Origin: Streptomyces sp. NBC_01707 | GTDB lineage: Bacteria > Actinomycetota > Actinomycetes > Streptomycetales > Streptomycetaceae | Length of the DNA: 64,000 bases | Reading direction: 5' to 3' | Assembly: GCF_041438805.1 (NCBI RefSeq) | Contig: NZ_CP109190.1 | Location: 6,944,001-7,008,000 of the forward strand | Shown: in pieces, positions 54,038-61,691 of the stretch | How the letters are laid out: the number at the start of each line of letters is the position of its first letter | Position numbering within the stretch: the stretch's first letter is position 1 | Translations under genes and position numbers: made by a program | Notes under the pieces: model-generated | The model's database searches: none | What the model was told of the DNA's origin: nothing | The model's input: the letters and a program-made list of their open reading frames with translations, nothing else

Positions 54038-54143
54038 GTCCCGCCGGCCCCGGACGTCCATGGGCCCGGGGCTCTGGACGAGGTGTGTCCTGCGGGCGAC
54101 AATGCGGCCAGGGCAGGGTGTGGGCCCGGACACGGGGGGTTTC

Positions 54144-54359
54144 ATGGCAAGCGTGTTGGTGCTGCTCGGTGGGCTGTTGGCGTTGATCGTCGCGCTCGTC
54201 GTCAAGCTGCAGCTGAAGGCGCGGCGCAGGACCGAGAACTTCGACGGGCAGGAGATCGAGCGGCAGGCCCGCGATGCGATCCGGCAGACTCGCGCGGACA
54301 ACAGCTCGGCCGCGGTCCACAACCGGTTCCTCGACGGCGGTAGCGGCCGCCGCCCTTGA
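54144..54359 (+). CDS. Small single-span membrane protein (71 residues)
   Basis: MASVLVLLGGLLALIVALVV is one membrane helix, followed by a charged cytoplasmic region (KLQLKARRRTENFDGQEIERQARDA..), helical and rich in Arg/Gln. GGGGG lies 4 nt before the ATG. I do not know the family. It lies between the second terminator and the structured leader. Confidence 0.65.
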   Translation: MASVLVLLGGLLALIVALVVKLQLKARRRTENFDGQEIERQARDAIRQTRADNSSAAVHNRFLDGGSGRRP

Positions 54360-54409
54360 CCGGCCGTCCACGCGTACGGCCCGTGGCGGGAGCCGGGACT
54401 CGATTCCGG

Positions 54410-54560
54410 TAGTGTTGCCGACCCCAGCACGGGGACATACCGAGGAGGTGAGACCCATTACCGCTGTATCAGGCTGGGTGCTCACCTCTCGCGATTGCGT
54501 GGTCGGACCGGTATAGGCGGACCGCGGAGCACCCATCGGCTTCCCGAAAGGCTCCGCTCC
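54410..54560 (+). promoter_or_regulatory. Structured 5' leader of the PrmC-related gene
   Basis: A -10 box TAGTGT (54410-54415) would start a leader of about 140 nt. Hairpin 1 pairs 54445-54456 with 54476-54488 (GAGGTGAG/CTCACCTC plus ACCC/GGGT, one bulged G). Its left arm holds the Shine-Dalgarno AGGAGGTGA (54443-54451). Hairpin 2 pairs GCGGAGC (54524-54530) with GCTCCGC (54551-54557) and touches the gene's own GAAAGG site. I do not recognise a known riboswitch class. Confidence 0.5.
54457..54516 (+). CDS. Possible 19-residue leader peptide with ATT start
   Basis: AGGAGGTGA, a near-perfect complement to the 16S rRNA end, is followed after 5 nt by ATT and an open frame of 19 codons (second to last residues TAVSGWVLTSRDCVVGPV) ending in TAG. 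The alternative is GTG 54448, in the same frame but overlapping the ribosome site. ATT starts are rare, so translation is unproven. The peptide ends 45 nt before the PrmC-related gene. Confidence 0.35.
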   Translation: MTAVSGWVLTSRDCVVGPV

Positions 54561-55373
54561 ATGTCGCTTTCCTCCACACCGCTCCCTTACTCCGTCATCG
54601 TCACCAGACTTCGCGCCGCCGGCTGTGTATTCGCCGAGGACGAGGCGGAGTTGATCCTCTCCACGGCCGCGGACCCGGCCGAACTCGCCGCCATGGTGGA
54701 CCGGCGGACAGCCGGTCTGCCTCTCGAACACGTCCTCGGCTGGGCCGAGTTCCGCGGTCTGCGGATCGCGGTGGATCCCGGAGTCTTCGTCCCCCGGCGC
54801 CGTACCGAATTCCTCGTAGACCAGGCCGTCGACCTCAGCCGTCCGGCGGACGGGCCCGCCGTCGTCGTCGATCTGTGCTGCGGTTCGGGTGCGCTGGGTG
54901 CCGCGCTCGCCGCGGCCCTGGACCGGGTCGAGTTGCACTCCAGCGATGTCGAACCCGCCGCGGTGCGGTGCGCGCGACGCAATGTCGCCGGTGCGGGAGA
55001 GGTGTACGAGGGCGACCTTTTCGAACCGCTGCCCGCGTCGCTGCGCGGCCGTGTCGGGATTCTGCTCGCCAATGTGCCGTACGTCCCCAGCGAGGACGTC
55101 GAACTCCTGCCCGCGGAGGCCCGGGTCCATGAACCGAGGGTGGCGCTCGACGGCGGGGACGACGGGCTGGATGTGCTGCGCAGAGTGACCGCCGAGGCGC
55201 CTCAGTGGCTGGCGCCGGGCGGACATCTGCTGGTCGAGACGAGCGAACGGCAGGCGGCGCGGGCCGAGGAGACCGTCGCCCGGAGCGGACTGACGGCGCG
55301 GGTGGTCACCTCCGACGAGCTGTACGCCACCGTCGTCATCGGCACCAGACCCGGTACCGGACACGGAAGCTAG
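54561..55373 (+). CDS. PrmC-related SAM-dependent N5-glutamine methyltransferase-like protein
   Basis: A 270-residue methyltransferase of the PrmC-related group with unknown substrate. The N-terminal helical domain includes RTAGLPLEHVLGWAEFRGL and VDPGVFVPRRRTEFLVDQA, equivalent to the PrmC R-PETE region. SAM motif I is VVVDLCCGSGALGAALA. The active-site motif is NVPYVPSEDVE, not NPPY, the main difference from true release-factor methylases. The usual prfA neighbour is absent, which supports a paralogue. GAAAGG lies 9 nt before ATG 54561, inside hairpin 2 of the leader. Confidence 0.87.
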   Translation: MSLSSTPLPYSVIVTRLRAAGCVFAEDEAELILSTAADPAELAAMVDRRTAGLPLEHVLGWAEFRGLRIAVDPGVFVPRRRTEFLVDQAVDLSRPADGPAVVVDLCCGSGALGAALAAALDRVELHSSDVEPAAVRCARRNVAGAGEVYEGDLFEPLPASLRGRVGILLANVPYVPSEDVELLPAEARVHEPRVALDGGDDGLDVLRRVTAEAPQWLAPGGHLLVETSERQAARAEETVARSGLTARVVTSDELYATVVIGTRPGTGHGS

Positions 55374-55387
55374 CCCGCCCCGGGACG

Positions 55388-55409
55388 GGCTGAGCGGCCC
55401 CGCTCAGCC
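55388..55409. terminator. Bidirectional hairpin after the PrmC-related gene
   Basis: GGCTGAGC and GCTCAGCC pair around GGCCCC, 14 nt after the stop and before the opposing oxidase gene ends. Confidence 0.7.
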
Positions 55410-55486
55410 GCAGTGCGCAGCCGCGTCGTCAGGCTTCGCGTGGGGGACGGCGGTGGTACCGGCCGGCACACCGCGCCGGTCACCGT

Positions 55487-56002
55487 TCAGCCGAAGCGCC
55501 AGCGCGTCTGGCTGTACGGTTCGCCCTTGCCGAAGCCGAAGACCGTGCGCGGGACCACCGCGAACACCTCCGCGCGGCCCCCCGCGGCGTTGGCGAACGC
55601 GCTCGCACGGACCTCGAAGTGCCAGTCCGCCCCGTACTTCGCCTCCCAGAGCTCGGCCAGCCGGGTCAGCCGCGCCTCGTCCGTCACCCGGTCCGCCCGG
55701 CCCTCGACCACCACGTCGAAGCCCTGGTGCAGCATGTTGGTGCCGGTCGTGACCACGACCTCCGGGTTCGTCGTCAGGTTCTGTGCCTTGCGCTCGGCCG
55801 GGCCCGTGCAGAAGTGCAGGGCGTCGTCCGACCAGAGTGCGATCAGCGGCGTGACATGCGGGCGGCCGTCCGGCCGGACCGTGGACAGCCAGAACACCTC
55901 CGCCCGCGTCAGCACGGCCACCGCCTCCGACCACGGACGGGCGGTCGCGTCCTTGTCGCTGTAGCCGGGGTGCAGCTCGGCGATGGGCCGGTGTCCGGAC
56001 AC
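55487..56002 (-). CDS. Pyridoxamine 5'-phosphate oxidase-fold / F420-binding protein
   Basis: A 171-residue split-barrel protein. VFWLSTVRPDGRPHVTPLIALWSDDALHFCTGP is the flavin/F420-binding strand pair, and ERKAQNLTTNPEVVVTTGTN follows. The C-terminus FGFGKGEPYSQTRWRF is common in actinobacterial copies, many of which bind F420. The real cofactor and substrate are unknown. The GTG at 56002 has AGGAGG 5 nt upstream. It is divergent from glnE. Confidence 0.85.
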   Translation of the reverse strand: MSGHRPIAELHPGYSDKDATARPWSEAVAVLTRAEVFWLSTVRPDGRPHVTPLIALWSDDALHFCTGPAERKAQNLTTNPEVVVTTGTNMLHQGFDVVVEGRADRVTDEARLTRLAELWEAKYGADWHFEVRASAFANAAGGRAEVFAVVPRTVFGFGKGEPYSQTRWRFG

Positions 56003-56139
56003 GGTGACCTCCTCCTGAGCGGGTCCTGAAAGGGATCGTGCCTGCGAAGTGTGGACCGCGCACCCGCTCCGAATTCATCGGTGCGGGGCTAGGCTCGGAA
56101 AGCTGGAAAGTGATCGGGCGGCGAGCAGGAGAGCACGGA

Positions 56140-59130
56140 ATGACGACGGTGCCGGGGCGCAGAAGCAGTACGTTCACCAGACTGCTGCGGCACGGTTTCA
56201 CCGACCCGTCCGCCGCCGAGCGGCTGCTGGACCTGCCGGCTCTTTCGACCGTGCGTACCGACTCGGTCCTGCTGGACGCGCTCGGGGCGACCGCCGACCC
56301 GGATCTGGCGCTGAAGGGGCTCGTCCGGCTGGTGGAGGCCGTGGACGCCGACGAACGGCAGGTCCTGCTGGACACCCTCATCACCGCCAAGCCGCTGCGG
56401 GACCGGTTGCTCGGGGTGCTCGGGGCGTCCGAGGCGCTCGGCGACCATCTGGCGCGTCACCCCGGGGACTGGCACGCGCTCGTCACGTACGAGGCCACCG
56501 ATCTGCACCCGGGGGTGGCCGAGTTCGAGCACGAGCTCGCCCAGGCCGGCGATCCGGACTCGCTGCGCGTCGCCTACCGCCGGTGCCTGCTGGCCATAGC
56601 GGCCCGCGATGTGTGCGGTACGACGGATGTCGCCGAGACCGCCGCCGAACTCGCCGACCTGGCGACGGCGACGCTGCGCGCGGCGCTCGCCATCGCCCGC
56701 ACGGCCGCCCCCGAGGACGCCGCCGTGTGCCGCCTCGCCGTCATCGCGATGGGGAAGTGCGGCGGTCACGAACTGAACTACGTCTCCGACGTCGACGTCA
56801 TCTTCGTGGCGGAACCGTTCGACGGCGCCGAGGAGAGCAAGGCCGTGCAGGGTGCCACCCGACTGGCGGCGCACATGATGCGGATCTGTTCGGACACGAC
56901 CGTCGAGGGCACCATCTGGCCGGTCGACGCCAACCTGCGCCCGGAGGGGCGCAACGGGCCGCTCGTACGGACACTGTCCTCGCATCTCGCGTACTACCAG
57001 CGCTGGGCCAAGACGTGGGAGTTCCAGGCGCTGCTCAAGGCCCGGCCGGTGGCCGGCGACCCCGAGCTGGGCGCGGAGTACGTCGACGCCGTCTCGCCGT
57101 TGGTGTGGCAGGCCGCGGACCGGGAGAACTTCGTCGGTGACGTACAGAAGATGCGCCGCCGCGTCGTCGACAACATCCCCGCCGACCGTGTCGACCGGGA
57201 GATCAAGCTGGGACCCGGTGGACTGCGGGACGTCGAGTTCGCCGTACAGCTGCTCCAGCTCGTGCACGGCCGCAGCGACGCCTCCCTGCACAGCGGCTCG
57301 ACCCTGGAGGCCCTGCGGGCGCTCGCCGAGGGCGGCTACGTCGGGCGGGTGGACGCCGCGCAGCTCGACGACGCGTACCGCTTCCTGCGGGCCATGGAGC
57401 ACCGCATCCAGCTGTACCGGCTGCGCCGCACCCACCTCGTCCCCGAAGACGAGGCGGACCTGCGCAGGCTCGGGCGTTCCCTCGGGATGCGTACGGACCC
57501 GCTCACCGAGCTCAACCAGGAGTGGAAGCGGCACGCGTCCGTGGTGCGACGGCTGCACGAGAAGCTGTTCTACCGGCCGCTGCTGGACGCCGTCGCCCAG
57601 CTCGCGCCCGGCGAGACCCGGCTCAGCGCGAAGGCTGCCGGGCACCGGCTCGAAGCGCTCGGGTACGCCGATCCGGCCGCCGCGCTCCGGCACCTGGAGG
57701 CGCTGTCGTCCGGGGTTTCCCGCAAGGCCGCCATCCAGCGCACCCTGCTGCCGGTGCTGCTCGGCTGGTTCGCGGACTCCGCCGACCCGGACGCCGGACT
57801 CCTCGGCTTCCGCAAGGTGTCCGACGCGCTCGGCAAGACCCCCTGGTACCTGCGGCTGCTGCGCGACGAGGGTGCGGCCGCGGAGAATCTCGCCCGCGTC
57901 CTGTCGGCCGGCCGGCTCGCCCCCGACCTGCTGCTGCGGGCCCCCGAGGCGGTCGCGATCCTCGGCGACCCGCAGGGGCTGACACCGCGCAGCCGCGCCC
58001 ATCTGGAGCAGGAGGTGCTCGCCGCGGTGGGGCGGGCGGACGGCGCCGAGTCCGCGGTCGCGGTGGTCCGCGGGGTGCGGCGACGCGAACTGTTCCGTAC
58101 GACGGCCGCGGATCTCATCGGCTCGTACGGCACGGAGGAGAACCCCGCCGAACCCGACCCCGGCGCACTCGTCGACCGGGTCGGCAACGCGGTCACCGAT
58201 CTGAACGCCGTCACGATCGCGGGCGCGCTGCGGGCCGCCGTGCGCGAACGGTGGGGCGACACCCTCCCGACGCGGTTCGCGGTCATCGGCATGGGCCGGT
58301 TCGGCGGCCACGAGCTCGGTTACGGCTCCGACGCCGACGTCCTGTTCGTGCACGCGCCGCGTGAGGGCGTCGACGAACACGAGGCCGCCCGGGCCGCCAA
58401 CACCGTCGTCGGCGAGATGCGCAGGCTGCTGCAGCTGCCCACCGCCGATCCGCCGCTGATGATCGACGCGGATCTGCGTCCGGAGGGCAAGAGCGGCCCG
58501 CTGGTGCGGACGCTGAAGTCGTACGAGGCGTACTACCGGCGGTGGTCGCTGGTCTGGGAGAGCCAGGCGCTGCTGCGGGCCGAACCGATGGCTGGCGACG
58601 CGGATCTCGGCTGCGAATTCATCGAGCTGATCGCCCCGCTGCGCTACCCGATGGAGGGGCTGGGGGAGGACGCGGTCCGCGAGATCCGCCGTCTCAAGGC
58701 CAGGATGGAGTCCGAACGGATGCCGCGCGGCGCCGATCCGACGCTCCACACCAAACTGGGGCGCGGCGGGCTGAGCGACGTCGAGTGGACGGTCCAGCTG
58801 ATGCAGATGCAGCACGGCTGGGCGGAACCGGGGCTGCGCACGACCCGCACCCGCGAGGCGCTGGCAGCCGCGTGTGCGGCCGGGCTGATCCCGGCTGAGG
58901 ACGCGCAGACCCTGGACGAGGCCTGGGTGCTGGCGACCCGGGTCCGCAACGCGGTGATGCTGGTACGCGGCCGGCCCGGGGACACCTTCCCGTCCGGCCC
59001 GCGCGAGCTGACGGCCGTGGGGCGCTATCTCGGATACGAACCGGGTCATGTCGGCGACATGCTCGACGACTACCGGCGGATCACCCGGCGCGCGCGGGCG
59101 GTGGTGGAGGAGCGGTTCTACGGGGCGTGA
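56140..59130 (+). CDS. glnE: Bifunctional glutamine synthetase adenylyltransferase/deadenylase
   Basis: A 996-residue enzyme that switches type I glutamine synthetase off and on by adding or removing AMP. Two nucleotidyltransferase domains are visible. The N-terminal one has MGKCGGHELNYVSDVDVIFV near 205 and the C-terminal one MGRFGGHELGYGSDADVLFV near 720; each has the metal Asp pair. Each is followed by its R-PEG block (DANLRPEGRNGPLV and DADLRPEGKSGPLV) and a helical domain. The length is standard. AGGAG lies 8 nt before ATG 56140. TAGGCT near 56090 may be its -10 box. Confidence 0.95.
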   Translation: MTTVPGRRSSTFTRLLRHGFTDPSAAERLLDLPALSTVRTDSVLLDALGATADPDLALKGLVRLVEAVDADERQVLLDTLITAKPLRDRLLGVLGASEALGDHLARHPGDWHALVTYEATDLHPGVAEFEHELAQAGDPDSLRVAYRRCLLAIAARDVCGTTDVAETAAELADLATATLRAALAIARTAAPEDAAVCRLAVIAMGKCGGHELNYVSDVDVIFVAEPFDGAEESKAVQGATRLAAHMMRICSDTTVEGTIWPVDANLRPEGRNGPLVRTLSSHLAYYQRWAKTWEFQALLKARPVAGDPELGAEYVDAVSPLVWQAADRENFVGDVQKMRRRVVDNIPADRVDREIKLGPGGLRDVEFAVQLLQLVHGRSDASLHSGSTLEALRALAEGGYVGRVDAAQLDDAYRFLRAMEHRIQLYRLRRTHLVPEDEADLRRLGRSLGMRTDPLTELNQEWKRHASVVRRLHEKLFYRPLLDAVAQLAPGETRLSAKAAGHRLEALGYADPAAALRHLEALSSGVSRKAAIQRTLLPVLLGWFADSADPDAGLLGFRKVSDALGKTPWYLRLLRDEGAAAENLARVLSAGRLAPDLLLRAPEAVAILGDPQGLTPRSRAHLEQEVLAAVGRADGAESAVAVVRGVRRRELFRTTAADLIGSYGTEENPAEPDPGALVDRVGNAVTDLNAVTIAGALRAAVRERWGDTLPTRFAVIGMGRFGGHELGYGSDADVLFVHAPREGVDEHEAARAANTVVGEMRRLLQLPTADPPLMIDADLRPEGKSGPLVRTLKSYEAYYRRWSLVWESQALLRAEPMAGDADLGCEFIELIAPLRYPMEGLGEDAVREIRRLKARMESERMPRGADPTLHTKLGRGGLSDVEWTVQLMQMQHGWAEPGLRTTRTREALAAACAAGLIPAEDAQTLDEAWVLATRVRNAVMLVRGRPGDTFPSGPRELTAVGRYLGYEPGHVGDMLDDYRRITRRARAVVEERFYGA

Positions 59131-59164
59131 GGGCGTCCACGAACCGCAGCAGGCGGCGATCCGA

Positions 59165-59191
59165 GGGCCGGCCGGCCACGTCGGCCGGCCC
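59165..59191. terminator. Bidirectional hairpin between glnE and the PAP2 gene
   Basis: GGGCCGGCCG and CGGCCGGCCC form a 10-bp stem with a 7-nt loop, 35 nt after the glnE stop. Confidence 0.7.
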
Positions 59192-59212
59192 GGCGGTCCA
59201 GGAAGCAGCCGG

Positions 59213-60145
59213 CTACCGGCGCACCGGTGCCTCCGCGGCCGGCCGCCCGACCCTGATCGGCGCGCCCGGGCCGAGCGCCGAAAGTCTGGCCCCCGCCGGG
59301 CGCGTGACCCGTTTCTGAAGGTGGTGCGGCAGCGACCCGTACCAGGCGAACGACACCGCGTAGCCGAACGCCAGGCAGGTCATGCCGCCCACCGCGTCGA
59401 GCCAGAAGTGGTTGGCGGTCGACACGATCACGATCAGTGTGGTCGCCGGGTACAGCAGGCCCGCGATGCGTGCCCAGGGCGCCGACGCCAGCGCGTAGAT
59501 GGTCAGGCCGCACCACAGCGACCAGCCGATATGCATCGACGGCATCGCCGCGTACTGGTTCGACATGTTCTTGAAGTTGCCCGAGGCCATCGAACCCCAG
59601 GTGTGGTGTACCAGCACGGTGTCGATGAAGTGGCCGCCGTTCATCAGACGCGGTGGCGCCAGCGGATACAGGTAGTACCCGAGCAGCGCCACGCCCGTGG
59701 TCGCGAACAGCACCAGGCGCGCTGCCGCGTACCGTCCGGGATGGCGACGGAACAGCCACATCAGCACACCGATGGTGACCACGAAGTGCAGTGTCGCGTA
59801 GTAGTAGTTCATCGAGACGATCAGCCATGTCACGGAGTTCACCGCATGGTTGACCGACTGCTCGACGGCGATGCCCAGGTAGTTCTCCAGCGACCAGAGC
59901 CAGTCGGCGTTGCTGAGCGCCGCGGCCTTCTGCTCGGGGACGGCGTTGCGCACCAGCGAGTAGACCCAGTAACTGACCGCGATCAGCAGGACCTCGAAAT
60001 AGATGCGCGGCCGGCGGGGGGATCGCAGCGAACGCAGCCGTGCCGGCCTGTCGTCCCGCTGCGTCTCGGGAGCCGCGTCGTCCGCGATGGGTGACGGGGT
60101 GGCCGCCGGTCGGCCGTCCTGTGACTGCACGCTCACTTCACCCAT
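59213..60145 (-). CDS. PAP2-superfamily membrane phosphatase/phosphotransferase
   Basis: A 310-residue protein with about six membrane segments. The three PAP2 motifs are present in divergent form: LAPPRLMNGG near 165, PSMHIGWSLWCG near 207 with the catalytic His, and STANHFWLDAVGG near 247 with the second His and Asp. This pattern matches the inositol phosphorylceramide synthase/AUR1-like branch, which acts on lipids. The C-terminal tail is polar and Arg-rich. The start is ATG 60145, with only a weak GAAAG upstream. Confidence 0.86.
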   Translation of the reverse strand: MGEVSVQSQDGRPAATPSPIADDAAPETQRDDRPARLRSLRSPRRPRIYFEVLLIAVSYWVYSLVRNAVPEQKAAALSNADWLWSLENYLGIAVEQSVNHAVNSVTWLIVSMNYYYATLHFVVTIGVLMWLFRRHPGRYAAARLVLFATTGVALLGYYLYPLAPPRLMNGGHFIDTVLVHHTWGSMASGNFKNMSNQYAAMPSMHIGWSLWCGLTIYALASAPWARIAGLLYPATTLIVIVSTANHFWLDAVGGMTCLAFGYAVSFAWYGSLPHHLQKRVTRPAGARLSALGPGAPIRVGRPAAEAPVRR

Positions 60146-60218
60146 AGGCGTCGATTCTTTCAGTTGCGTCCCTCTTCCCGATCATCCTCCGGTCGGGTTC
60201 CGGTTGCACATCATGCCC

Positions 60219-61286
60219 CTACAGGCGGGCGTGCGACCCTGATTCCGCCCCGGAAGCAGCGGCCGGATCGGGGCCGGGCCCCGCGGCCGTCGAACCGCGG
60301 ACGACCAACTCCGGCATGAAGACGAACTCGCTGTGCGGGGCCGGTGTGCCGCCGATCTCCTCGAGCAGGGTGCGCACGGCGGCCTGGCCCATCGCGGTCA
60401 CCGGCTGACGGATCGTGGTCAGCGGCGGATCGGTGAACGCTATGAGGGGCGAATCGTCGTAGCCGACGACCGACAGGTCGCGCGGCACCTCCATCGACAG
60501 CCGGCGCGCGGCCCGGATCGCGCCCAGCGCCATCATGTCGCTCGCGCACACCACCGCCGTGCACCCGCGCTCTATCAGCGCCGAGGCGGCCGCCTGGCCG
60601 CCCTCCAGCGTGAACAGCGAGTGCTGGATCAGCGACTCCACCTCGTCCGAGGTGAGGTTCAACTGCTCCTGCACGGTGGAGCGGAACCCCTCGATCTTGC
60701 GGAGCACCGGAACGAAACGCTTGGGGCCGACCGCAAGGCCGATGCGCTGATGGCCGAGCGAGACCAGATGCGTCACCGCGAGCCGCATCGCCGCCCGGTC
60801 GTCGGGCGAGATGAACGGCGCCTGCACCTTCGGCGAGAAGCCGTTGACCAGTACGAAGGGCACACCCTGGGCGCGCAGTTGCTCATACCGCTGCATATCG
60901 GCCGAGGTGTCGGCATGCAGCCCGGAGACGAAGATGATGCCGGAGACGCCACGGTCGACCAGCATCTCGGTGAGTTCGTCCTCGGTGGAACCGCCGGGGG
61001 TCTGCGTCGCCAGCACCGGCGTGTAGCCCTGCCGCGTCAGCGCCTGACCGATGACCTGGGCGAGCGCCGGGAAGATGGGGTTCTCCAGCTCGGGCGTGAT
61101 CAGCCCGACCAGTCCCGCGCTGCGCCTGCGCAGCCGTACCGGCCGTTCGTAGCCGAGGACGTCGAGCGCGGCGAGGACTGATTCGCGGGTGGCTGCAGCA
61201 ACACCTGGCTTGCCGTTCAGTACACGGCTGACCGTAGCCTCGCTGACCCCCGCCTGAGTTGCGATATCGGCAAGCCGTGCGGTCAT
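60219..61286 (-). CDS. malR: LacI-family repressor of maltose genes (MalR)
   Basis: A 355-residue repressor. The HTH is RLADIATQAGVSEATVSRVL (4-23), with hinge RVLNGKPGVAAATRESVLAALD. The ligand domain reads VGLITPELENPIFPALAQVIGQAL and then TPGGSTEDELTEML, very close to S. coelicolor MalR/Reg1 as I remember it. It is divergent from malE and should block it until maltose or maltodextrin binds. TACAGT lies 8 nt before the ATG with no ribosome site, so it is probably leaderless. The C-terminus has an Ala/Gly/Pro tail. Confidence 0.92.
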   Translation of the reverse strand: MTARLADIATQAGVSEATVSRVLNGKPGVAAATRESVLAALDVLGYERPVRLRRRSAGLVGLITPELENPIFPALAQVIGQALTRQGYTPVLATQTPGGSTEDELTEMLVDRGVSGIIFVSGLHADTSADMQRYEQLRAQGVPFVLVNGFSPKVQAPFISPDDRAAMRLAVTHLVSLGHQRIGLAVGPKRFVPVLRKIEGFRSTVQEQLNLTSDEVESLIQHSLFTLEGGQAAASALIERGCTAVVCASDMMALGAIRAARRLSMEVPRDLSVVGYDDSPLIAFTDPPLTTIRQPVTAMGQAAVRTLLEEIGGTPAPHSEFVFMPELVVRGSTAAGPGPDPAAASGAESGSHARL

Positions 61287-61431
61287 GGGAGTGGACTGTA
61301 CCGGGCGCGTCCCGGATTGCCCACCATGCGCGGGAATCGGGCGACTGCGGTGCTGTCCGGAGGGCGGTGGTGACCGACGGTGGTCGCAGCGGTACGCACC
61401 GCCGCGGGTCGATCTGCAGTGCCGCCGCAAC

Positions 61432-61452
61432 GTCTTGCAAGGTCTTGCGAAG
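61432..61452. promoter_or_regulatory. Tandem MalR-type operator repeats
   Basis: GTCTTGCAAG and GTCTTGCGAAG lie head to tail in the malR-malE gap. The CTTGCAAG-type core resembles sites bound by MalR/Reg1 at amylase and maltose promoters. Confidence 0.55.
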
Positions 61453-61586
61453 CCGGGCTGCGGGCTGCAGTCGGATTGTCGCACTGTGAAATCACGACCG
61501 GCCCCCTCTCCTGCCAGGGATGAGGCACTCCCGTCAAGGGGCTTGACGGCAACCGTGAGGACACGCGAATGTAACGATCGTCGAAG

Positions 61587-61609
61587 CTTGCAGAAATCTT
61601 CCGCAAACT
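61587..61609. promoter_or_regulatory. MalR-type inverted repeat near malE
   Basis: CTTGCAGAAA (61587-61596) and TTCCGCAAAC (61599-61608) form an imperfect inverted repeat about 85 bp before malE. It shares the TTGCAG/GCAA core with the site at 61432. Confidence 0.5.
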
Positions 61610-61691
61610 CTTTCGGCCATCTTTCATCCTTGTTACGTTCCTCGTCGACCCGGCGCCGCGATGGAGCGGTACGGCAGTTGAAGGAGTTCAG

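Larger units (their letters stand above)
52801..54082 (+). repeat. Duplicated ~115-bp terminator block flanking one gene
   Basis: The block at 52801-52915 recurs in the same orientation at 53967-54082. Both begin GACC-GGTCGGCA, share a 30-base identical run (52826-52855 and 53991-54020), contain the 17-bp hairpin, and continue with the sequence CCATGGGCC and CTGGAC. The DUF11-like gene lies between the copies. Confidence 0.85.
61287..61691. other. 405-bp divergent malR-malE control region
   Basis: No gene is visible. It contains the two MalR-type sites described separately, an imperfect GTCAAGGGGCTTGAC inverted repeat at 61533-61547, and AT-richer DNA at 61565-61640 where the malE promoter should lie. 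I could not assign a confident -35/-10 pair for malE. Confidence 0.6.

Noticed and set aside
56089..59049. Nearly 1000-codon open frame opposite glnE
   Set aside because: It is a mirror of GlnE codon bias; the glnE frame has both catalytic domains.
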